This document shows positions 46,101 through 58,100 of a DNA stretch of 64,000 nucleotides, in pieces. Position numbers and translations under genes: made by a program. The stretch covers positions 1,674,001 through 1,738,000 of the forward strand of contig NC_044019.1 of assembly GCF_900496995.4 (NCBI RefSeq). Direction: 5' to 3'. The stretch comes from Aquila chrysaetos chrysaetos. Taxonomy: Eukaryota > Chordata > Aves > Accipitriformes > Accipitridae. The notes beneath the pieces were generated by a model. The model did no database searches, was not told where the DNA came from, and saw only the letters and a program-made list of their open reading frames with translations. Numbering within the stretch: the stretch's first letter is position 1; the number at the start of each line of letters is the position of its first letter.

Positions 46101-49100
46101 CACAGTAAAACAAAACTGACATTCAGTATTCAAGTCAAACTAAGACAACTTTTTCCTTTACAGATCCACACAGGAACATCTGCACCAGAACCATCAGTGT
46201 TGGCTACATTCTCCAGTCCTGTGGCACAGGGCTTGACAGCCACAGGGAAGACTGAGAAGTCTGGGCAGCCAGATGATGCTTTGGTCCATCCTCACTCCTC
46301 AGATGTGTTGCCCACAGTCAGCCCTATGCTGGCGAAAAGCACAATGAAGATGCAGACAGCTACTTCTGTGCCAAGTGGAGTTCCCACAAATGGCAGTGTT
46401 TCTACAATCCAGACCAACACTGCTGCATCACCAAGTACTACTGCCACCACACCAGGTGAGAGCATGCAATGCTCCAGCAAATGCCATCTATTCAGGTTTT
46501 GGTGACAAGCCATTGCAGCATTGAAAAATATGAGATAATTTCAGAAATTGTGGTACCCTTGAAAAAATGCTAAGATACATGCTTCAGCACACATACCGGT
46601 TGGACCCCATTAACTCATGAGGTCTGAAAATGGGACTTTGGCATCATAAATCTGCATGTGACTATTGGATCTATTTCCAAGAACAGCTTGAAAGTAATGG
46701 TGGTATCTTAATTCCCAAAGTGAAAGTTGAGATGTGATGTAAGGCATAATCCCATGAAGCATTCTTTCAGTAGTCTTGACACACTGCTGTCTATCAAGTT
46801 GAGCAGAAATCTTAATGTCTGCTCAAAATGGGGTGTAACTGTTTGGTTTTTTTTCTTTTCTGTCCCTGAAATGTCAATGCACAATTCGACCACGGAGAGC
46901 AGTGTACTTGGCTGTTAGCCCATGCTTTGTTTTGCAGTAAAAAGATGTTTCTGTTCACACTGGTATTTCTTAAAACAAACTATTGAAAATGTATAAAAGC
47001 CAAAATGCACTTTGGACAGCTCTGTTAACTCACCCAGGCCATTAGCTCACCCTGTAAGGATGTGTATGTACAGTGAATGGTGTATACTGGTTGTGTGATG
47101 TCTCAGAATTCAGTTAATCCAGTTTGCTGAAGAATTCACAGCTGAATTTCTTTTGAATTTAGGGTTCCTTTCCCTTACAAGGGAACAAATGGGAAGTGTA
47201 AAGGAAATGCTGCATCCAAAGACATTTTTTGCAGGAAGTTCATTGGATGCTTGTGCTAACAAGCTAGTATTCTTTTTAAGGGCTTACCCCAGCTAAAACT
47301 GGAAAATATATTTTAAACATCTTCAGTGGCTTGTGTTAGAAAAGTAACATAGTCAGGGCCTCCTCGTTTTGCTAAATAATACAAAGATGATGTGAAGGGA
47401 AGTTTTTCCAAGTAGCGTTTTGTGTTTTTGTCTGTTTGGTTTTGGTTTTTGCTTTTTTGTTTTTTTTTTTTTCCCTACTGAGATCAGATCTCTTTTTGCC
47501 TTGGAACTCTTTGCAGCTGAAAGACTGATGGAGTTATAATATCCCAAGATCAGCAGTAATTGAGGGGGAAAAAAAAATTGATGAATTTGTTTTCTTTTAG
47601 TTAACTGGTTAATTCCAGTAGCTAATCAACAGATGGAAGAAAGGCTAAATGTTTAACGGTATTTTCCCATGTTTTTTAACTTGGGATTTTTTGCACATAT
47701 CTCTGAAACATTGTCTTTGACAGGGTCAAACTAGGGTGAAGCAACTTTACTTCTTGTTTTCTATGCATAATTCCCAAGCCCAATAGTAAAAAGACAAAAA
47801 TAAAGCAAATGAGAAGGGAAGAGGAAGATGAGGAGGCTGAGAGGTACTCTTAAGAAATGTGGTCAACTTTCTGGTTACCTTAATGCTAATAACAAGCAGA
47901 AAAAAAAGTCACCGGCCATAGTTTTCAAGTCTTTACCCTGTAGTCTTTAACAACAAACTACCTGTCAATTTATATGAAATGGAGTGGCAAGAAAATTCTT
48001 AAGCAGGGGTTGAAAAGAAAATATAAATAGAAGGAACAGGTTTGTATTTTGAGTTTCCATACTCAGTGTGGTAGCTATGTGTTTTTTAAAAAAAAAAAAA
48101 TCTCTTAGCCCCCAGGCAGTTTTTCAAAAAGAAATACCGCAGATTCTTCATATATTTGTGAAGATCTGGAATTGCAGTTTGGTAAATAACAGTGTTTGTC
48201 TTGCTGTGCCATGAGACTGCAGCTGGGTTCTCTGCCGAATACATGTCAGGTAAAACCCTTCCCATCCTGCTGGACCTGGATGAATAAATTCCCCTGTACA
48301 GGGCCTGAGGGTCACTTTTCAGCTCTTCAGAAAAGGAGTAGGAGCTGCATAGTACCTCCAAAGAGGTGACTGAATGATTTTGGGCTTGCCTTAAAATTGT
48401 AAAACCCCATTAGTGCTTTTGCATTAATAATGAGAGCGAAACCTGAAATGGGAGCTATATTGAGTGATGGTATGTTTACAAAATACAGCCATTTATAGCT
48501 GGTTTTTAGTCAACAGACTCTGAAACCAAGGTGGTTTTTATGTACGTATATAACTTTTTTTTCTGTTCCTCTTTCGATTCTGTGTTTCTCCCTCTCAGTT
48601 ATGAAGGAGCTGGTAGTTTCTGCTGGAGACAGCGTCGAAGTGACCCTGCCAAAGAATGAAGTTCAGCTGAATGCGTTTGTGCTTCCTGAACCACCACCTC
48701 GTAAGGCTTCCCTGGGATTTTTGCTAAGGGCTTGTGTGATGGTGAAATGGCAAATAGACATACATTGCATTAAATAAGGACAATCTTGAAAATGTCTTTT
48801 GTCACAGAACACTTTCCTGTAGAAATTTTTCATCCTATGCCATTACTTCATGCTGCCTCTCAGAGAAAATAGCAAGACACAAAAAACATCAAAAGTGCTA
48901 CAAAGTCATTAGAATTGGGAGATGGCGTATTCTCAAAGTGGTATCTGAGGAAGCAGTGGATCTTCAGCATCTATTCGTGGTATTTGCTGATAGGTGACGA
49001 GCTGTCTTAGCAAGTGATCTCTCATTTGGTGGATTGAAATCTGATTTGGGGGGTTGACATGCTGAGGAACACATTTCTATACACTCCTTGTTTCATCATG

Positions 49101-52100
49101 CAAATTGTTCTCAGGTGTTTGTAAAGTTTTTATCTATAGCTCTGTCCACAATGGTAGTGGGAGACTGCAGAGGAGAGACAACCATGTTACATGTTATGCA
49201 GCAACAAGGATAGATGCATTCCTGTTCAAAAACTGGCATTATGTTGTGTCTGCAGGATTTGAGGGCATGATAAGACTTTTCTCTATTATTATCCTGGAGC
49301 TGTGATTGTTCCAAAGCTCTTTAATGCCTTAGAGGTTGAAGGATGGGTTTTGGCTCCAGAGTAAATGTATTTAGAAGCACAGATTGTCTCTCTTCCTGGG
49401 TATATTCCCAAAAAGCTGCAGCCCAAATTCCAAGCTGTCTCATTTCTCCATAGTGCAGCAGAATGTGCCTTGTAAATGTTTAATACCTTTGCTTTTCTTT
49501 AGCATGACAGAAAGGCAGTCTTCTAAAAACAAATGTCTGAACTTTTTTTTTTTTTTTTAAAGGAACCACTTATTCCTATGAGTGGGAATTGATTACTCAT
49601 CCAAAAGACTACAGTGGAGAAATGGAAGGGAAACACTCCCAGACCCTTAAGTTATCTAAGGTAAAACTTTTGCTGCTTCGTATCCTGTTGTGTTAAATGC
49701 CAAGTGGAGAAGACGGGGACCCTGGCAGCCAGGAAAGACTTGTATGTGATTTCAGGATGAATAGGAAATTGCATGATGGGCAGGCAGCCAACATTTGACT
49801 GCAAGCCCTCTTCTAAGTCTCTTATAAGAAGGAGATTGATCTGGCGTGAGGGAAAGAAGAAATTGATTTCAGGATCTAAAAGCTGCCTACAAGCAGTGTG
49901 TCAAGCCATACAAATGGCACAATTTAACACTAACAATGGGTTGTGAATATTTCTGCTACTGAAACAGTGTGGTGGTCTGTTTAGGTCTGAAGCCTTCTAC
50001 TACTCACAGAAAAAGGGACTTGCTGATTCCATTAATGAGAGCTGTGGAGTACCTTGGAGCATGTCCCTGGCCTGCTGCTTTTAGACAAGCTCTAACAGTG
50101 AAAGAATTGCCAGTTTCTGCACATGGGGATTCTTAACAAGGAAATGGCTTTAAATATTGCGTGAATATACAGTTTGTATTTGAGACATTCCTCTGAGCAT
50201 CTTGGATTCTGCTGCACTTGGAAAAAATCTACAGGCTTTAGTCATGATATCATGCAGAGAAAAGCCCTTCGAAAGGAGTGTGTCTATCTCTGTCAGGGTT
50301 TCAGCCTTTTGGATATCATGATTGTTGTCCAGCACCTAGTCCTTAGCCCTCTCATCTTGGCTCAGCACTGAATGATGAGGGGGTGGCTGCCTGACTCATG
50401 TCACCTAGAAGGAAGAGAAGAAATACTTTCCTTTGTAAAAACACACAAGAAGATATTTTTCTTCTCTTACACGCAGCCTTTCTCATCTCAAATGCAATCT
50501 GCTAGTACAGATTCCTGTGGCCAGACAACCTGAACTAATCTCTGTTATCTCTCTTCTGTTTGCCTATTGTTGCTAGAAAATAAAGCTAGACTGACAATCC
50601 TGTGGTAGAAAGAAATATTAGTCTTTGGTTTCTGCATAGCCATTGTAAACTAAAAGATATGTAATACCATTTTGTCATGGAAACCCTCCTTTGCTGTGTA
50701 TGCGTAGGTTGAAGCATAATTGCCTGTGTTTTATGCTGCTAATGTGCTACTGTGCCAAAGCATGGTAACTTGACCTTCTAATAGCTCCTGACAAGGTGCT
50801 ACCATCCTGAAGGTAAATCTTTTGTGTTTACTTCCAGCTTACTGTTGGTCTGTATGAATTCAAAGTCGTCGTTGATGGGGAAAATGCACATGGAGAGGGT
50901 TACGTGAACGTAACAGTGAATCCAAGTGAGTTGGTGGAATTATCTTTTCTTAACTTCATCTGTCTCTGACAAGCCATGATACCTGTATCATGGTGTTTTG
51001 CTTATTTGACTGGACCTTGGTTTTACGTAGTGAAAATTTGTTGTGCTGTGAACTCGGTATATATGTATGTGTATTAAGTCATTTCCTGAGATGTGAAACT
51101 ATTGCTAATACACATAGCTATTTCTGCTATACTGCATACAGGCCAACCACTCAATAAAAGAGCTGGAATGCTGATACAAAAGTGCTTGGCAAATGCCTCA
51201 CCCTGGAAGGCCACTGCTTCAATAAAAACTAGCTGTAACCTGGTAAAATGCTTATAGCAGCATGAGCAAAAAATGAAAGGAAGCCAGGGCTTTGAAGCTC
51301 CTTTAGAGGTTCTTTTCTTCCCTGTCCAGTAAAGAATATCATTCCCAACCACAGGCAGGTAAAATCAAATCTCATTCCTTACTGTAAGACAGGGTTTGCA
51401 GATGAGCTGGTGTAGATACAGTAGCTTGTGCTTGACTTTTTAGATGCCCTGTATAAAGAGGCAACCGCAGGTTCTGCATTTCCTTTTATGCAAAAACCCC
51501 TTTATTTTGCATACTTCAGCAAGACTCTTTCCACAACCTTTGTGGGCAAAGAAGTGCTCTTGCGCTCCTTAAATTAGCAAGGGTGTGTGGCTGGCCTTCT
51601 GGATGCTGTTGCCGATCATTTCCTTATAAGCAGTGAATCTGCAGCTGGCAGCATGCATCAAAATCATTCATTTTTCAGAGCAGCAGCCAAACTTCGGCAA
51701 GAAGCTGTAGGTGCTGCTCTGTTAGAATGGTCTGTGCTTGAATGCTTGACCCAGTATGGGACAACTGATGCAGTGCAGCCGTTTCCAGAGTACAAGTGTG
51801 GTGGCAGTTCACCTTCTTTCTTTTTTAAATCCCTTTGGTTAGCACTGTTTCCCCAAATTGGTGCATAACTTGCTGAAAGCATGGATCACTGTTGTTGACT
51901 GTGCAGTTCTCTGCAGTCAGTCTGATCGGTGGCTGTCTTGGAGCTGTGTGGCACAGCAATTCCACACTTTGGACTCCTCTCCTGGACTTGCTGACTGCAG
52001 GACTGAGGGTGTAGGTAGGGCTGGGAAGAGGATGTGCAATATGTATTCTGTTTGCTACTCCAGGCGCACAAAGGCAGAGTAGTTTTGCAGAGTTCCTTGG

Positions 52101-55100
52101 CCAGGGCTTTTTATCGTGATCTGCCTGTAGATGTCATTGTAACAGCTCGGTTATTGTCGCAGAGCCTCGGGTGAATCAGCCTCCTGTTGCCATCGTGTCC
52201 CCACAGTTCCAGGAGATTTCACTGCCAACCATTTCAACTGTTATTGATGGCAGCCGTGAGTACCTGCAGTTTTAAATGCAGTAGTCTAGCAAGCCTGGTT
52301 TCTGTGTGTTTGGTTCTGGGCTGGCCCTTTGGATAAAGTTTAAGAGGAACTGGCTGTGATGCTGTCAAACACACTTCAGTGAAAAGAATCAGCCTCTCTT
52401 GCCAGGAGAGGGGAATATGCACATGACAGCACCTCTCCATGTTTCCTTCTGAAGGGCACTGGCCTGAGCCAATCTCCTAAAAAAGGAAAAGCTCTAGAGG
52501 TTGCTGCTTAGAATAAAAAAAATTACTGTCAGTCAAAATTACTGGCCTCTTGCGTTAAGCTTCAAATGTATTAGTTAGCTAACACACCACCTTTACTGAT
52601 CCTGGCCTGCACTAGAGTTTTTCAGGAGTTTCTTTAAATATGTTCAGGTTGTCTTACTCCCAACTAGTATTATTTTGTTAGTGTTTTGTTTTGGGGTTGT
52701 TTTGTCTTCCCCCAGCACACTACAAACCTGGGATTAAGGGTGTTTGAGTATGCTTATGAACAGGGTAGAAGAGAGCATACAGTTTGTGTATCTGAGCATG
52801 GTGGAGACCTCTGGGCTTGGACCAAAAATGCCTTTACCCACTAAGCCCAGTACTGAAGTAGGGGACTGAACGTCTGGGGCTTGTGAAGCAGCATTTTCTA
52901 ACTCCTTGTATGTTCATTTTCTTGTGTGATTGAAACAGAAAGCACTGATGATGATAAAATTGTCAGCTATCACTGGGAAGAACTGAAGGGTCCTTTGCGG
53001 GAGGAGAAGGTTTCTAGCGATACTGCCATATTGACGCTGACCAACCTGGTACCTGGGAATTACACATTCAGGTAGGTTACATCTGGAGGAGTTGATCAGT
53101 TCTCATCCATTAAGAGTAAAATGTACAAGATTTCTGGATTCCTGAAGTGTTAGTCTGGTTTTAAAAAAACAACAACAAAACACAAACCAAACAAAAACAA
53201 ACAACAGGGAGAGAACTCTTATTTTGTGATATGCTCTTTCTCTCCACTCCTACACTTTCAGGTAGTTTCATAGCTTTTCACTTCAGAAGAGATAAGCTAT
53301 CAAGCCACTTTTTATTCTTAAGTTGTAGCACTGGTTTAAGATGATGGTGGAAGGGAACAAATGGTCTGCCAGCGCTACAAAATGTCTCTTGAAATGTCAA
53401 ATCTAAACTGTTTGGGTAAAGGCTTAGGAAGAAATGCAGTCTTTAAATCCAGTTTTTAAATGCAATGTGTTTGTCCCAGATAAGTGAATGAGGCCTAATG
53501 GTTTTACGCACATACCTGAGTAGTAGATAGTAGCTCATTTTACTTTCATGTTACTTCTGTGTTTTTCCTTTTGTATGCCTTTTGGTGTGATGTCCATGCA
53601 CTGCATCAGCAGATCTATTTAAAATAAAATGAACCTGAGTACCTATAACTGAACAGTTTTCATCTTAAGCAGTTGGTATATGAACTAATCTGATCAATCT
53701 TCAGATCTAGATTTAGCAAAAAGCAGTTCTATTTTGTGGTACTAGCCTACCTGAGGAGGCATACTGTGTTCAGGCCATTTGTGGATTAGTAATGAACTTC
53801 TGTGTCCATGCTAATGAACGCCTCCTATTGGGAGGCAGTGTCATACTCAGGGAGGTCTTTTCCATCACAACTGTGTATGTGAAAGCTGATGATCTTTCAC
53901 TAGTTTTATCTTGGAACTAGTTGGTAGGTGGATGTGACTATTCAATTTCTTGCATTGCTTTGAGGCTGATAATTGGGCATTTGGGGGGAGATTCTATTCA
54001 GAAAAAGGACAGTTGCCTCAAACCATAGGTGTGTTTCATTCTGGAAAAAAAATACTATCCTGTCCTTAAAAGTGTCTTAATTTTCTAACTCTTCTTTTGC
54101 ATTTCAGTTAACTCCAGCCAGTGTTTTGTATTCAGCTCTGATAATCATGACTCTTCACTGCTTTCACTTTTTTTTTTTTTCCCTTCTTCAGTCTAACAGT
54201 AGTGGACTCAGACGGTGCCAGCAACTCAACCACTGCAAACTTGACTGTGAACAAAGCAGTGGATTATCCTCCAGTGGCAAACGCGGGCCCAAACCAAGTG
54301 ATCACCCTGCCTCAGAACTCCATCACCCTCTACGGGAATCAGAGCACTGATGATCACAGCATCGTCAGCTATGAGTGGCTGCTCAGCCCCAACAGCAAAG
54401 GGAAGGTGATGGAGATGCAGGTCAGTGCAGGTGGCTGGTACTTAACCTGGATTACTCTCTAGCTATTTTTTTTCTATAATCAAACGATTTTTAATTGACT
54501 GTTAGCAAATGTTGCTTATAATCGTACAGAGCAAGCATGCAATAATTAAATATATACTTACAACTAAATCCACATGAAGCTGGTATTGGCTTAGTGGCTG
54601 AGCTGGTGCACCAATCTATCCATAGGTTTTCACTGGCATCCTGTTTCCTTTCTTGAGCAATGCAGTTTTAAATATTGCTGAAGAACGGATGATTGAGAGA
54701 GGTGGGAACTTGATGGCTTTGGGTTCTGATGTCCCACACAACAGGTCTCAGCACAACGTGGTCACACCCATGTATCTCACTTTAACTTATGTGGCTGCTA
54801 GGGAAGTGTGTTCTTTCTCTGTTCAGTTGCTGACTTCTCAGAACATCAGTGATAGCTAAATCGATGATGATGTAGTAGGGATGCTTAAGTGCTATCAGCA
54901 GGTATGGAAGCCAGACTGTGTGATCTTTTAGGTAACTATCAGTCAGGATGGCATTTAGATGCACAGGATAACCCATTGTGCCAGGTTGTGCATTTCCTAA
55001 GCTGGGCAGACACAATGGACTGGATCTTTTGAGTTGAACCTTGGAGTCTAAACTTTGATACTGGCCAAACACACCTCAGTCCTAAACAGTAAAACCTGGA

Positions 55101-58100
55101 ACGTGCTTTCTTTTAAAGATTATTACTACTGTCGCATTTATGGAATAAGAAAGGCCATGAATCACGTTCACAATCTATATGGTTTGCACAGGGTTTCCCA
55201 GAGGTTTTGCTTGAGTTGCTAATTATTGAATCTCAGAAGGTCTGAACACCTATATGGCATTACGCTTGTTACGTTCCATAACAGCGTCCTTGTTGCTGTG
55301 CATAAATTTAGCTCTAAGTGTCTTGCATGCTTAAGTGGCACAGACTTCTGGCCCCATAGCAGGAGTTAGTAATAAGCCCCTAGAATCTGCTGATTATAGT
55401 TGTTTTAGAAGCAGAGTCTTCTGGTTTATCATCATCTGTGTAAGGATGGTTTTTAATACATGAATATGTTTTTCTCTAAGGGGGTGAGGACACCAGTCTT
55501 GCAGCTCTCTGCAATGCAAGAAGGTGATTACACTTACCAGCTAATAGTGACTGATTCTGCTGGGCACCAGTCCACTGCAGAGGTCACTGTGATAGTCCAG
55601 CCAGGTAAGCTGCCTTTAGCTGCTTTTGCCACTTCTATTCCAGGGGTTAGAGGCGAGCATCAATCTGTTGACATACTCTAGCCCTTATGGTAGCTTTGTG
55701 CTGCTTTCAGAAAAGCTGCTCTAACTTAGGACCATTCTGGGCTGGTATATTACTGATAAATGAACAAAAGAAAGTTTCTAGGCATATTACCTTTCTAGGC
55801 TGTTCTCTTATTTTACACAATGTAGTCTAACTGATGTTATCTCACCATAATGGCAGGATTGTATTTCCAAGCAGCTGTCTCTACCCACAGTGCTAGGTCC
55901 TGGGACAGGAGCAGGAAAAGTGGAGTAGTACTTAGAGAACAAGAGCAAAAATCAGAACTTCTAGATTTCATTCTCATTTTATTGCAGATGTCTGAATGAA
56001 ACACTGATCTGAACTCTTAACTGCTTTTAACCTCACTTTCTCTGAGTACAAGGTTGAGACAGTGGGCAAGAAATATACTAGGGACCATGGGGAAAATTCT
56101 TAATGCTGGGGTTTTAAGCTCAACCTTTTATGGCATGTGTATGAAAAAATATTGCATCCTTTTTCAGAGAACAATAAGCCCCCAAAGGCAGATGCTGGGC
56201 CAGATAAAGAGTTAACTCTTCCTGTGGACAGCACCACTCTAGATGGCAGCAAGAGCTCAGATGACCAGAAGATAGTCTCTTTTCTTTGGGAAAAAACACG
56301 GTGTGTAGCATCTTCCGGACTGTTCTTATGCAAGTATCTGGGTCTTTCATTTAAAACAATACACACACCCACGTACCTCCCTTGTGTTAAATCCTGGTCA
56401 CATTGGGCCTGATAAGCTTTACCAGTGACTAGAATGAGACAAGGATTTATGATTTATTGGGGAGGCGTGGAGTTTTGTTTGAGCATTAGAAATAGCTTTG
56501 CCTTCATCTCTAGGCCTGATTCCCATTCTCAGCATGGTTGTGGCTTGTAAAGGAGACCAACCATGTTTGATTCACATGTGGTCTTGGTCTTATGAAGAGA
56601 GTGACTCTTGTAATCAAACAACAGCAGGGTCTTCTAACTTGATGTTTTTTCAGTATGTTTGAATGAGGCAGTGTTCTTCTCATTGTCATGCTTCCCTTCA
56701 GATTCTAAATTCCCTGAAGTGCTTTAGGGAATTCAGGAAAAAGCCTATGAGCAACTTGCAGTAGCTTTTTCTGTTTGCTAATGCAAAGTCTGTGCAAAGC
56801 TCTTATAAATGAAGGAACTATTTTTGCTGTATACCTGTTCTTAAAAAAATTGTCTTATTGTGCAGTTCACGAGCCAATTTTGCTGAAAGTACCACTTTTT
56901 GTAAACCCTACTTAAATGCTGGTATCGGTGCTCCCCTGGTTTAAAAATAACCAAAATATTAAACCACCAGAAATTATGCTTTTTGTTCTGGATGTTGCAC
57001 TTCCTTTTCTGATTATCTTGCTGTAACTGGAGAAAATTACAATCTTTAAGGTCCCTTCCAACCCAAACCATTCTATAATTCTATGAAAAAAATTTTGCAT
57101 TTTGTCATGGACTCTGTATTTCCAGGCACCTGTCTGTTTGCATCCCCGTAAACTCTGCTTGAGCTTGAGCCTCCTGTTTGGTGTGAGGCTAGCTCCCATG
57201 GTCTATGCAAAGTTTAAACTGATCCTCTTGTGCTTTGGTTAGGGGCCCAGATGGTGTCAAGCTGGAGAATGCCAACAGCAGCATTGCCACTGTAACAGGC
57301 CTTCAAGTTGGGACATACGAGTTTACTCTAACAGTTAAAGATGAAAGGAACTTGCAGAGCCAAAGCTCGGTCAACGTCATTGTCAAAGAAGGTATGTCCA
57401 GCCATGAGCAGAGCGGCCTGAGACACAGGTTATCTCTGAGCAGTTCAGCAAAACCTGTGTTCAGAGGCACAATAAGAGTAAGGAATGGGTGAAAAATAAT
57501 GTCGAGAGCACCAAAATGGCCTTCCTTAAGTCGGGGGTTTAACCTTTTCTGGGGAAACAGTATCTTCAGCTGAATCCCACAGTATGTGATTTCCCTTCTC
57601 TTCCCCCAGGGTTAGATAGGGATTTCTGGGTTACATTGGAGACCTAATGCAGTAGGTTTTGATTGGGTGTTACCAGATTTTTCTCCAACTGCTTTCTTTC
57701 TGTTTAATTAGAGATAAACAAGCCACCAGTTGCAAAGATTGCTGGTAATGTTGTAATCACCTTGCCCACAAATACAGCTGAGTTGGATGGATCGAAGTCC
57801 TCTGATGATAAGGGAATTGTCAGCTACTTGTGGACCCGGGATGAGGGGAGCCCTGCAGCTGGGGTGAGGTTTCTTTTTTAAATGGTAGTCTGCAGCTTCA
57901 CAAAAATCAGTGAGAGGTAGCATTGTCAGCTCCTGAGGAAATGTAAAGCTGATCATTGCACCTGTTATCTTTTAGTGATATCCTTAAGTATGATGATATA
58001 TCGTGCTAGTTTGATCCTTTTGTTTCCTGATATTTATTTTGCTCTGCATTCCAGGAAGTCTTAAATAATTCAGACCATCATCCTGTACTTCTCCTGTCCA

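Larger units (their letters stand above)
40797..46163 (+). other. KIAA0319L: KIAA0319L intron 3
   Basis: A 5.4-kb intron. Nothing coding is recognised. It holds MIR-like remnants near 43.9-44.05 kb and possibly 44.93-45.01 kb, both on the minus strand. Confidence 0.8.
46456..50837 (+). other. KIAA0319L: KIAA0319L introns 4-6
   Basis: Introns 46456-48598, 48701-49562 and 49661-50837 hold T-rich and A-rich tracts (about 47.45, 48.09 and 49.54 kb, the last being the exon 6 polypyrimidine tract). I recognise no other feature. Confidence 0.75.
50926..57711 (+). other. KIAA0319L: KIAA0319L introns 7-13
   Basis: Introns 50926-52162, 52256-52938, 53072-54191, 54421-55480, 55605-56167, 56301-57242 and 57392-57711. 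They hold a CAAA-rich stretch (53164-53207), a possible MIR remnant (about 55.92-56.08 kb) and a CR1 3' end (57040-57086). The rest is unique sequence in which I see nothing. Confidence 0.75.
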
